Position numbers and translations under genes: made by a program
Notes under the pieces: model-generated
Told to the model about the DNA's origin: nothing
The model's input: the letters and a program-made list of their open reading frames with translations, nothing else
Databases searched by the model: none
Assembly (NCBI RefSeq): GCF_001424305.1
Contig: NZ_LMPD01000007.1
Location: 124,001 to 188,000 of the forward strand
DNA from: Pedobacter sp. Leaf176
GTDB lineage: Bacteria; Bacteroidota; Bacteroidia; Sphingobacteriales; Sphingobacteriaceae
Length of the DNA stretch: 64,000 nucleotides
Direction of reading: 5' to 3'
Shown: piece by piece, positions 26,901-33,371 of the stretch
How the letters are laid out: every line of letters begins with the position of its first letter
Position numbering within the stretch: position 1 is the stretch's first letter

Positions 26901-26957
26901 TATTGCCTTCAAAAATATCTGATTTCCTGTATGGCACGAACAAAGCCAATTAACTAA
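23943..26957 (+). CDS. LanB-type lantibiotic dehydratase, full length
   Basis: LanB enzymes use glutamyl-tRNA to glutamylate Ser and Thr of a precursor peptide and then eliminate glutamate to leave dehydroalanine or dehydrobutyrine. The 1004-residue protein starts QVFLRAPYYSF (the usual Rxp opening). The lantibiotic dehydratase glutamylation domain (PF04738) runs to about 650, and RMCFRPTPFGSFASFTL at about 80-96 is its most conserved block. The C-terminal thiopeptide-type/SpaB_C elimination domain (PF14028) spans about 730-990 with RYNEKGYHLRLR (776-787). Both activities are therefore in one chain. M7 (23961) is an alternative start. No LanC cyclase or dedicated exporter is seen. A likely substrate is the Thr/Ser-rich peptide at 28867. 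Its stop overlaps that of the convergent LytTR gene by 3 bases. Confidence 0.9.
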   Translation: MNEDQSMNYQFLPQVFLRAPYYSFSGYDLNRLPDVLHEQAFRNAVWLASPEFYLLLEKKNFDFEQLKDKEKHTLYKYYNRMCFRPTPFGSFASFTLTEWGNDTGLKLANNDEAILHLLPDQQLFNSLQKTSDSILQSTRLMVNPTLYRFENEFRYTKSIVGEKGGYSFFLEAISGAKFNAALFTFLGIKKNRLSNVIEWIKIHGDCTDDEALDYVRFLLNEQVIFSDVYGSIIGPPISELPNLPRWMEFWEIYHSVTTPTSISLAEISAELKRNFSAQTDLNNTQSFYAALERPAEHGSIDVSVQNELSKAVEVLQLLSVYEQPKDFSHFVSEFRARFDREKVPFLLALDPDAGLPYGNVEASNPNPGVLDDLVFPKIVSENNQVSWNAVQQLLFRLWIGNTLRDPWSTLEISEENVFELRNVNDGVLPLPQSQALMYRNTGEHLIIESSGGTNGISLIGRFSSFSEQVYECCLKLADLETKANPSVVFADIGQLSDAHVDNINRRRPVYPYEIPINVYPTQPQENLIFPADLLLSFQGDELILESSRLGKRVIPRLTTAYNFRNNQLPVFRLLCDMQFQGIKAGFSFDLENFFPGLTFYPRVSYGRVVLSLAKWKFKAHELSLLSRNESPTTTLHEFRRTYHMPRHISIGSNDQQLVFDLAIANEAKFFLQCISGVKNLTITEYMLPDRSVQIGKKPTSGQIIAFLAHNRNTYPAIKPVTKVPLRIKGRSFMIGSDWLYIKIFCIPRASDTILAKVIFPFLSSERKRIKNWFFIRYNEKGYHLRLRIQAEQNDLGILLVALRKKMESGGHHKLIRNYQGDTYQREIERYGHQLINDVEHFFRAGSELVVWAIHARQADKQVWDEFELAMLSANQIISGMLPEYEQRLIFISEVVESFLIEFNTDKVFKIAIDNKYRKLKGIIADLLGKKVRLKAFTLFMKEIEEINKLTAQYLPAEKSALLADLVHMQLNRTFSIKQRQQELLVYYCLQKYLISCMARTKPIN

Positions 26958-27691
26958 TCTATGTGACGTTCCCTTTTGCTAATGATTGTGTTGCGCTGAA
27001 TTTTTTCGCGAAATGCAGCCCGGAAAGTGCCACCTATAGGTAGGTTAAGCTGTTCAGAAAGCCTTACCTGTGCGTATTCTACCGATCGTATAACTGAATG
27101 ATTGATAATAAAAGATTGGTGAATTCTTGAGAAATTTTGTTCAGGCAGCTTGGATAGAATTTCCGAAAGGGTTAGGTAAGTAGCGAACTTTTCCTTATCG
27201 GTGTGGATGTAGATATAGTTGCCTATGTTTTCTATATATCGGATGTTGGAAATTGTTATCCTGTTAAACTGTCCTTTAATATTACTTTTTACGAAAAAGT
27301 ATGCACTGGCAGCATTATCCGGCAATTGACCGGGGAAATTTGACCTTACTTTGGTAACCGCTTTCATAAACCGGAGGTAGTTAATCGGTTTAAGGAGGTA
27401 GTCCACAGCATTTTTTTCAAAGGCTTCGGGCGCATATTCACGAAAGGACGTGATAAAAATGATGCGGCTTTCAGGACCAAGAAGGTCAGCAACATCCAAA
27501 CCGTTAAGCTGTGGCATGTCAACGTCAAGAAAAATAAGTGCTGGGAAGGGTTTGTTGCAAAATTCTTCTATCGCTAAAAGTGGGTTGGTTGCTGTTCCAG
27601 AAAGTTCCAGTCCGGGTGTTTGGTTAACGTATTTTACAAGTACCTCTATGGAATGTGGTTCGTCGTCAATAATGTAACAGCTTAGGCTCAT
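26954..27691 (-). CDS. LytTR response regulator
   Basis: A 245-residue regulator: receiver domain (about 3-118) with phosphorylation site FLDVDMPQLNG and switch residues T..S and K in DYLLKPINY, and a LytTR DNA-binding domain (about 140-240; IENIGNYIYIHTDKEKF, FSRIHQSFIINHSVI). Its ATG overlaps the stop of the upstream kinase gene by 4 bases (ATGA), so the two are translationally coupled. It lies between lanB and the peptide gene at 28867, both on the opposite strand, which makes it the natural candidate to control the locus. Confidence 0.93.
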   Translation of the reverse strand: MSLSCYIIDDEPHSIEVLVKYVNQTPGLELSGTATNPLLAIEEFCNKPFPALIFLDVDMPQLNGLDVADLLGPESRIIFITSFREYAPEAFEKNAVDYLLKPINYLRFMKAVTKVRSNFPGQLPDNAASAYFFVKSNIKGQFNRITISNIRYIENIGNYIYIHTDKEKFATYLTLSEILSKLPEQNFSRIHQSFIINHSVIRSVEYAQVRLSEQLNLPIGGTFRAAFREKIQRNTIISKRERHID

Positions 27692-28776
27692 AGATTTAAT
27701 GTTAAAGTGAGTTCATAAAATTCTTCCGGCTCTGTAATGTCCAGTTTGTAATTACAAGCATAAGTCGCATTTAATCTTATATGTACATTTTGGATGCCAA
27801 GTGCTTGTTGACTACGGGGATGTTTGTTCTTTGATTTCTTAAGATTGCGGCTGAAAAAAACCAATTTGCCGGCCTCATCAATTGTTATGTTTAATATTGC
27901 CGGTTGGGCTGCTTCTGTAAGATTTCCATGCTTAAAAATATTTTCTGTAAGTGTTAACAAGATAAGTGGAATAATTTGAAAATTGCCGAAATTGCCTTGC
28001 ATATTTGAAGAAATATATAGCGGTTTTTCAAAGCGATAACGGTTAAGTGCCAACATATTTTCGATTTGTTCTACCTCGCGAGCGAGATTAATTTTGCCAT
28101 TGTAATCAGGTTCTTCCATACTGAAGCGCATTATTTCGGCTAATAGCCAAATAACATGTGCGGCATCGTCAGAATATTTTTGTGCACTGCTATAAACGAA
28201 ATTCAATGTGTTAAAAAGAAGGTGGGGCTTAATTTGTTGTTGCAAATAAGCATTGCGGGATTTAGTAAGTTGTGTTTCTAGTTCCGCTTTTCCTTTTTCG
28301 GCAATCAGCTGCAGTTTCTCCGCTTCTTGTGTTTGTCTTCGGAAATGCGAAATATGGCCAGCAGACCAAAAAAAGGTCGCTAACGAAGTAAAATATAGGC
28401 TTCTGAAAATGTTACGTTGCAGAAATCCCTGAGCATATATGTATATATTATCTACATTAAATCGCTGGTTGTTTAAAATATAATCAGCCAGGCTTTTGAT
28501 AATAAGGTATAAAATTATTAGTAATGCAAATAAAATAATTCCTTTAATATACTGAATACTTAAATTATTGAAAGTTAGGTTTAATATCGAAATAAGGGCA
28601 TAGAAAAAGCTAATGTTTATAGTGTAATAGACTATATAAATGTGGGGAGTTTCTAATTTTCCAACAGCTATGTAAACCATTAATAATTCACAACTAATAA
28701 AAAGAGCCCAGCATATTAGATGAAGCAAAAATACTTTTTTCAATATTTTTTTGAAATTTATTGAATCACTCATCAT
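27688..28776 (-). CDS. LytS-like sensor histidine kinase
   Basis: A 362-residue membrane kinase: four predicted N-terminal helices (about 12-155), a short coiled coil (155-185), the His_kinase domain with QQQIKPHLLFNTLNFVYSS (the phosphoacceptor H is in KPHLLFN, a variant of the usual PHFLFN), and a HATPase_c domain with LTENIFKHG as the N box. It partners the LytTR regulator at 26954. The membrane part has no extracytoplasmic sensor domain, so the signal may be a hydrophobic or membrane-bound ligand, perhaps the peptide product itself (inference). Confidence 0.92.
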   Translation of the reverse strand: MMSDSINFKKILKKVFLLHLICWALFISCELLMVYIAVGKLETPHIYIVYYTINISFFYALISILNLTFNNLSIQYIKGIILFALLIILYLIIKSLADYILNNQRFNVDNIYIYAQGFLQRNIFRSLYFTSLATFFWSAGHISHFRRQTQEAEKLQLIAEKGKAELETQLTKSRNAYLQQQIKPHLLFNTLNFVYSSAQKYSDDAAHVIWLLAEIMRFSMEEPDYNGKINLAREVEQIENMLALNRYRFEKPLYISSNMQGNFGNFQIIPLILLTLTENIFKHGNLTEAAQPAILNITIDEAGKLVFFSRNLKKSKNKHPRSQQALGIQNVHIRLNATYACNYKLDITEPEEFYELTLTLNL

Positions 28777-28866
28777 TATAGTTATTTAGCCTTCAAGATA
28801 CTCGAAATTTGTAATAAAGGTGTCCAGAAATAACCGTATTCGTAATTTAATAAAAAAATATAAATC

Positions 28867-29007
28867 ATGATCAAAACAACCAAACTTCCACAAAAAAAAG
28901 TCCAAACCCTTAATCATTATGACAATGTTAAAATAGGGAAAAATGAAACCGATACTACAAGTATCACTATGAGTACAATTACAAGCACGCATATTTTTAA
29001 TAAATAA
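28867..29007 (+). CDS. Candidate RiPP precursor peptide, Thr/Ser-rich, Cys-free (46 aa)
   Basis: This short ATG-to-TAA frame encodes 46 residues. The first ~27 form a charged leader-like part (KLPQKKVQTLN at 7-16, resembling the KL-x-x-KK-hydrophobic-x-x-LN pattern of Bacteroidota class I lanthipeptide leaders). Residues 28-41 read TDTTSITMSTITST, 10 of 14 being Thr or Ser, followed by HIFNK. There is no cysteine, so lanthionine rings cannot form; dehydration by the LanB at 23943 would give a linear dehydrobutyrine-rich peptide. There is no GG cleavage motif. It is divergent from the kinase/regulator pair and 32 bases upstream of the next gene. That it is a real gene and a LanB substrate is inference from composition and context; alternatively it is a chance small frame. 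Confidence 0.6.
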   Translation: MIKTTKLPQKKVQTLNHYDNVKIGKNETDTTSITMSTITSTHIFNK

Positions 29008-29039
29008 GCTGCTAAACGCATCAGGCTGATCTTTTAGAT

Positions 29040-30200
29040 ATGCTCAAAAATGAATTGAAATATATCGAAGAACTGCTCTTACCTACGGATACATTAAATG
29101 CAAATACGGTATTCAAAATCGATATTGATGGGCAATTTAATTTAATCCGTGAGGCATGGGAGAAAGCAATTTTCTCCGACTCATCTGAGCATAGCCTGGT
29201 GCGTTATTTTCATTTTCATCTAGATGGTGTGTCAAAACTCTCAGACAAGCTTCATGTTTCTAATCGTGGAAGCTATCCTGAGGATATCGAAGACGCCCTT
29301 CTTGCCCTTATAGATCATTTAAGGGATTCTTATTCGGCATATTTTAATCTGGATGCCCCTGTTCCTGTCATTTTCCATAAGAGATTAATGGCCCAACTGC
29401 ACAGTAGCATTTCGGTAGTTGGTAAGTCGTTGCAGGTATCTAAAATGAGCTTTGCTTTGAAAACCTGTTTGCTAAACTTGTTAAGTGAACTGACAGAATT
29501 GAGTGATAATGTCCGTTATTCTTTTCGTTCATTAAGCTTCTTAGAGCACATTATCTATCAGTTATTGAGCATAGATTTACAGTCAGATAAGGCTGAAGAA
29601 TTATTGGTCACAATTCTTTCGAAGTCCGATTTCAATCATCTTTCTTTTTTTGTTTACCGACAAAACAGCATTCGCGATGCGTTAGTAATTTTCAGCTCTG
29701 CTCAGGAAAAGCTGGAATACCTCCAGATGGAGAAATCGAAAGTGCTCTCTTTACCTGAATTGAAAAATACAGGTTATGATTCCTCCTGGCCTTCATTAAA
29801 AACAATGCTAAGTACATGGCTGCAGGAAGAGGTTTGTTTAGCAGAGCAGGCACTGCGCAAAGACATTGAAATAGCGGCGGAAAATAATGTTCCCAAACTG
29901 CCAATCCAAACGTCTGTTGCACATATGGCCTGTATCATTCGATTATTGTTTGAGGAAAATGTATTTTCGACCAATAACCTTAAGTTAATCTTCAAATGCT
30001 TTGCAGGGCATTATCAAACCAAAAGGCAGTCTTCAATTTCACCAGGTAGCCTTAGCAAAGAATTTTACAGCATTGACCAGCATACTGCTGCCCGCGTTCG
30101 AGATTTGTTACAAAGAATGGTTCTTAGGCTTAATCGTAACTTTTTCCCGGTGTGGCTTGTAACAGGTGCAATAATCCTTCGTTATCCAAATATGTGCTGA
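29040..30200 (+). CDS. Hypothetical protein with RteC-like C-terminus
   Basis: A 386-residue soluble, helix-rich protein without signal peptide. The C-terminal ~100 residues (PIQTSVAHMACIIRLLFEEN, KLIFKCFAGHYQTKRQSSIS, LSKEFYSIDQHTAARVRDLL) resemble the end of RteC and related Bacteroidota regulators linked to mobile elements and tetracycline-inducible transfer. The similarity is from memory and weak. It may be co-transcribed with the peptide gene 32 bases upstream. Its last ~23 codons overlap the convergent gene at 30130; the unusual end (FFPVWLVTGAIILRYPNMC) may be read-through past an older stop. Confidence 0.6.
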   Translation: MLKNELKYIEELLLPTDTLNANTVFKIDIDGQFNLIREAWEKAIFSDSSEHSLVRYFHFHLDGVSKLSDKLHVSNRGSYPEDIEDALLALIDHLRDSYSAYFNLDAPVPVIFHKRLMAQLHSSISVVGKSLQVSKMSFALKTCLLNLLSELTELSDNVRYSFRSLSFLEHIIYQLLSIDLQSDKAEELLVTILSKSDFNHLSFFVYRQNSIRDALVIFSSAQEKLEYLQMEKSKVLSLPELKNTGYDSSWPSLKTMLSTWLQEEVCLAEQALRKDIEIAAENNVPKLPIQTSVAHMACIIRLLFEENVFSTNNLKLIFKCFAGHYQTKRQSSISPGSLSKEFYSIDQHTAARVRDLLQRMVLRLNRNFFPVWLVTGAIILRYPNMC

Positions 30201-30375
30201 GTTCACCCAGCCAATTGTAGTTAAACCCCACCTTATTAACCAATTCTTCTGGTAAGATCAAAAGAATGTCTTCCAGTGTTTTAAAACCCATTATTTCACA
30301 TGAATCACAAAAGCTTACGCTAAAACCCAGTGTAGAGAGTGGAGAAGACAATATTTTGTCAGCATTCATTTCCAT
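30130..30375 (-). CDS. Small protein resembling RNA polymerase alpha C-terminal domain
   Basis: An 81-residue protein whose layout (PLSTLGFSVSFCDSCEIMGF, KTLEDILLILPEELV, NKVGFNYNWLGELSTYLD) mirrors the helix-hairpin-helix fold of the alpha-CTD, where LGLS.RA.N.L...G..TLEDLL is conserved. The DNA-contacting arginine is replaced (SFCD). Such small proteins recur in Bacteroidota and are uncharacterised; binding to DNA, RNA polymerase or another protein is possible. M3 (30369) is an alternative start. The 3' end overlaps the convergent gene at 29040 by 71 bases, and the 5' side faces the HTH gene at 30485 across an operator-like region. Confidence 0.6.
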   Translation of the reverse strand: MEMNADKILSSPLSTLGFSVSFCDSCEIMGFKTLEDILLILPEELVNKVGFNYNWLGELSTYLDNEGLLHLLQATPGKSYD

Positions 30376-30390
30376 TAATATTACCTACAC

Positions 30391-30451
30391 ATAAAGATAG
30401 CATAATGTATCTAATTAGGTGTATCTTTATAGAAGTTTCTAATTAGGAGTA
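30391..30451. promoter_or_regulatory. Operator-like repeats between divergent genes
   Basis: Direct repeats TCTAATTAGGTGTA (30410-30423) and TCTAATTAGGAGTA (30438-30451) lie 28 bases apart. In addition ATAAAGATA (30391-30399) and TATCTTTAT (30422-30430) form an inverted pair. The set fills the 109-base space between the alpha-CTD-like gene and the HTH gene, so it is a likely binding site for the HTH protein. Confidence 0.55.
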
Positions 30452-30484
30452 CCTGTAGCGAGTCATTTTAGTTTATTTTACTAT

Positions 30485-30748
30485 ATGACAAAAGGTAAAA
30501 GTGATTACAACAGTGAGAACGCCAGAAAGCTTTTAAAAATGATTGGAATACGGATAAAATTTTTGAGGGAAGCAAAAGGTGAATATAATTATGAAAGATT
30601 CGCCTTTAAACATGACCTGAATCGCTCGCAATTATGGCGTTATGAGAATGGGGAAGATATGTATTTATCATCATTATTAAAGGTACTCGCAGCATTAGAT
30701 ATAAGCCTGTCTGATTTTTTTAAAGAAGGTTTCGACAAAACTGCATAA
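30485..30748 (+). CDS. XRE-family helix-turn-helix regulator
   Basis: An 87-residue single-domain DNA-binding protein. The HTH spans about 17-80: GIRIKFLREAKGEYNYERFA, HDLNRSQLWRYENGEDMYLS (recognition helix), LDISLSDFFKEGF. It is close in style to regulators that accompany small Bacteroidota gene pairs. The upstream repeats at 30391-30451 suggest it controls itself and the divergent alpha-CTD-like gene. Confidence 0.85.
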   Translation: MTKGKSDYNSENARKLLKMIGIRIKFLREAKGEYNYERFAFKHDLNRSQLWRYENGEDMYLSSLLKVLAALDISLSDFFKEGFDKTA

Positions 30749-31074
30749 TACGATTACCGCCTTCGAATTTTTAATAGAGGCTCTATTTCTGTAAAGGATG
30801 TCGGATCTTGCAGTCGCTCATGCTTCAAATTGCGGAATTATAGAATGGATCTGCAATCTCTTTGCAACAAAAATCATGATAATATCCATAATTCGTTCAG
30901 CAACATTTGGCTTATTACTCGGCCTCATACATCAGTTAAGCCTAAATGCGACAATAGCGCAATAAAATTTTGCTACTTTGAGAAGATTGTTTAAAATAAT
31001 GCAATTATTCTTAAATGAAACGTATTGATTCTTAGATATCTACTGGCCGAATTACTTTTTTAATCGATCTGTTC
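30749..31074. other. Gap with a 29-codon signal-peptide-like frame
   Basis: No full gene is seen. A frame at 30876-30965 (+) encodes SATFGLLLGLIHQLSLNATI plus ends, a good signal peptide pattern, then stops right after the predicted cleavage site (IAQ). It looks like the first piece of a lost secreted-protein gene. Confidence 0.35.
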
Positions 31075-32223
31075 TTAGAGATAATCCTTAATTATATCCA
31101 TCGACTTTACAATTTCCCTTTCATAGGGCCGATAAATAAGTCGTGCATGTGGATTATTTTCATCTGCATCCCAAAGCCCTGAATGGTGCCAGTAATGAAG
31201 ATGATCCCAATCCGGACGGTCGATGATGGGATAAAGACAGATGCCCTTGAGCGGAATTCCCATTTTTAGTGTTTTAACACATTCCTTGGTTACCAATTCA
31301 AGCCAGTTTGGACGATGTTCTCCCGGATGACTGGTTTCCGAAAGCACCACTGGGATACCATAACGCATGTAAGCCTCCTCCAATAGCGAGGAGAGTCCTC
31401 TCCACCTCGGGTCGGGATCGAGGTTGGCCCATGGAAGGAAAGAAAAATCACTGGCCACCCATTGGTTGTTATAATAGAAATTATAGCCCATAAAATCTAT
31501 CAGATCTTTTGATCCGCCCAGTTCAGGGCATATCATGCCGGTCAGCATGTCAGTGGTCTGATACTGGAACTCATGTTTTTCTTTTGCTTCCAGGACCATC
31601 TCTAAAGTGGCATCCAAATCGGGTACAATATTCACCAGAGGCTCGGTTGTCATGACCCATGTCTCGGGATTTATAGCCTTTATCGCTTTTATTCCAAGTA
31701 TATATGCGCGTACCAACGCATATTTCACTTCCCATCCCATTCCCCTGGTATAAGGGCTAGTACTGGCATGGTCGCCTCCCAGCCATGAAATGAAGCCAAC
31801 TTCATTTATTGGTGTTACAATCAATCTTTCATTTGGACAATGGTTTTTATGAAAGGATGCAAAGGCGCTGCACATACCAACAAACCGATCACAAAAGTGG
31901 GGGTGGAGTGGGCTTAGATCAACAGGATATCCAAAGTGGCAGATATCCCATATTTGTTGCATACCCGTTAATTTCGCAGCATTTAGCATTGATTTAACGA
32001 TGGAAAAATCATACTGATACGGAGCCGTTTCTACGAAACTCCATCGAATGCCTTCCCGAGCAGTATATATCCCCATGTTAATCAGTAACTGATAATCCTG
32101 GGCGGTTTTGTATATGTGCCCGGTTTCGCTTAGCAGATCGACACGGTTGCCATAATGGTTAAGCTGGTCGGAACATTCAAATCCCGCCATCCAAAAAGAC
32201 CGGAACGGATAGCTTCCTTTCAT
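31075..32223 (-). CDS. Clan A (GH1-like) glycoside hydrolase, cytoplasmic
   Basis: A 382-residue (beta/alpha)8 hydrolase without signal peptide. TPINEVGF carries the likely acid/base E141 (NE at the end of strand 4), and VVLSETSHPG the likely nucleophile E296 at the end of strand 7, the pattern of clan A retaining beta-glycosidases. Other features are REGIRWSFVE and DFMGYNFYY, as in family 1. It is shorter than true GH1 enzymes (about 450), so it may be a related family, and the substrate is unknown. Its ATG overlaps the stop of the glycosyltransferase gene by 1 base (TGATG), so it is coupled to glycan synthesis. Confidence 0.75.
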   Translation of the reverse strand: MKGSYPFRSFWMAGFECSDQLNHYGNRVDLLSETGHIYKTAQDYQLLINMGIYTAREGIRWSFVETAPYQYDFSIVKSMLNAAKLTGMQQIWDICHFGYPVDLSPLHPHFCDRFVGMCSAFASFHKNHCPNERLIVTPINEVGFISWLGGDHASTSPYTRGMGWEVKYALVRAYILGIKAIKAINPETWVMTTEPLVNIVPDLDATLEMVLEAKEKHEFQYQTTDMLTGMICPELGGSKDLIDFMGYNFYYNNQWVASDFSFLPWANLDPDPRWRGLSSLLEEAYMRYGIPVVLSETSHPGEHRPNWLELVTKECVKTLKMGIPLKGICLYPIIDRPDWDHLHYWHHSGLWDADENNPHARLIYRPYEREIVKSMDIIKDYL

Positions 32224-33362
32224 CAGCTGGCCAATAGTTTATCGGCTTCAAACAAGGTCCAGAACATTTTTTGTTTCATCATCTCGAAAGTATTATCCCA
32301 GGATTTGTCCCTTAAAAACCGATCCACTGAATCAAGCCATTCCGTTTTGTTGCCTGCGGAAAGATTTTGCTCCACCGCACTTATAAATTCCGAAGAATTC
32401 GAAGCTATGGAGACGTAACCATTGATGCCGTATGGCTGTACCACATCTCTTATTGGTGTGGATACCACCCGCTTTCCCGCTGCAAGGTACTCGGGGGTTT
32501 TGGTTGGGCTGATAAACCGGGTTGAATTATTAATTGCAAAGGGAATCATTGCCAAATCCCAACCGGAAAGATATTCAGGCAGTTGCTGATAGGATTTCTG
32601 GCCCAGATAATGGATGTTGGAATTTTTGGGCAGGCGCTCCCAGGAAACCTTAACGACCGGTCCCAGCAGAATAAAATGCCAATCCGGCCTTTGTTCTGCG
32701 ATGTCCCTAATCAGGTCCCCGTCAAAGCGTTCGTCTATTACGCCGAAAAAACCCAGTTTTATTCCTTTAATGCAAGCCTGGTCGGGTGGTTCTACCCTTG
32801 CTTTTCTTGCCAGTGCAAAATGCGCCTTATCGATGCTACTTGGAAATACATGGATATTATTGTGGTGTTCCTTTTTTGCCTCATGTAACGAGTGGCCTCC
32901 TGTAAATACAATATCGGCAGTGTTTAAAAGTGCTTTTTCCATATCCAGAAGCTCTGGCGGTGCAAAGTCGAAGGCCGAAAGTTCATCCATACAGTCAAAT
33001 ACCGTGAGCGCAGGGCCGTAGTTATCCGAAAACTGCAGGGCCATCGGCGTATAATACCAAAAGACCCATTCAGTCATAGGCTGGTTCTTCAAAAAATCGG
33101 CGAGTAAAATACGCATGGTTATCCTGTCTTCTTCGGAATTTCGGTTGGGTGTCAAATGAGGGGTGATAACGGTGAGCTTTTCCGATCTTTTTTCTGCCGA
33201 AAAATGATCATGGCCATCAAAAATGGGTTCTTCCAGTATAAAAACATTTGTTTCTTTAGCGAAGCGGCTCATCAGGTGCTGCGGCCTTTGAAAAACAAAA
33301 TCCCATCGAAGATGAGAAAAGCATAATATATTTTTTGGGAATTTGGATTCTTTCAACTTCAT
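32223..33362 (-). CDS. Glycosyltransferase, GT4/GT1-like
   Basis: A 379-residue GT-B fold enzyme. The N-terminal domain opens PKNILCFSHLRWDFVFQRPQ, a block shared with transferases found next to glf genes; the C-terminal nucleotide-binding domain includes KLGFFGVIDERFDGDLI, HFILLGPVVKV and the donor-site segment FISPTKTPEYLAAGKRVVST (P-T-K-x-x-E-Y-L-A-x-G). No membrane segment is seen. Located 9 bases after the UDP-galactopyranose mutase gene, it may use UDP-galactofuranose, although this is inferred from context only. Confidence 0.85.
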   Translation of the reverse strand: MKLKESKFPKNILCFSHLRWDFVFQRPQHLMSRFAKETNVFILEEPIFDGHDHFSAEKRSEKLTVITPHLTPNRNSEEDRITMRILLADFLKNQPMTEWVFWYYTPMALQFSDNYGPALTVFDCMDELSAFDFAPPELLDMEKALLNTADIVFTGGHSLHEAKKEHHNNIHVFPSSIDKAHFALARKARVEPPDQACIKGIKLGFFGVIDERFDGDLIRDIAEQRPDWHFILLGPVVKVSWERLPKNSNIHYLGQKSYQQLPEYLSGWDLAMIPFAINNSTRFISPTKTPEYLAAGKRVVSTPIRDVVQPYGINGYVSIASNSSEFISAVEQNLSAGNKTEWLDSVDRFLRDKSWDNTFEMMKQKMFWTLFEADKLLAS

Positions 33363-33371
33363 AGTCAGTAT

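Noticed and set aside
28786..28992. 68-codon minus-strand frame over the peptide gene
   Set aside because: It is antisense to the better 46-aa frame, has erratic composition (MRACNCTHSDTC) and no family resemblance; its length comes from the AT-rich complement.
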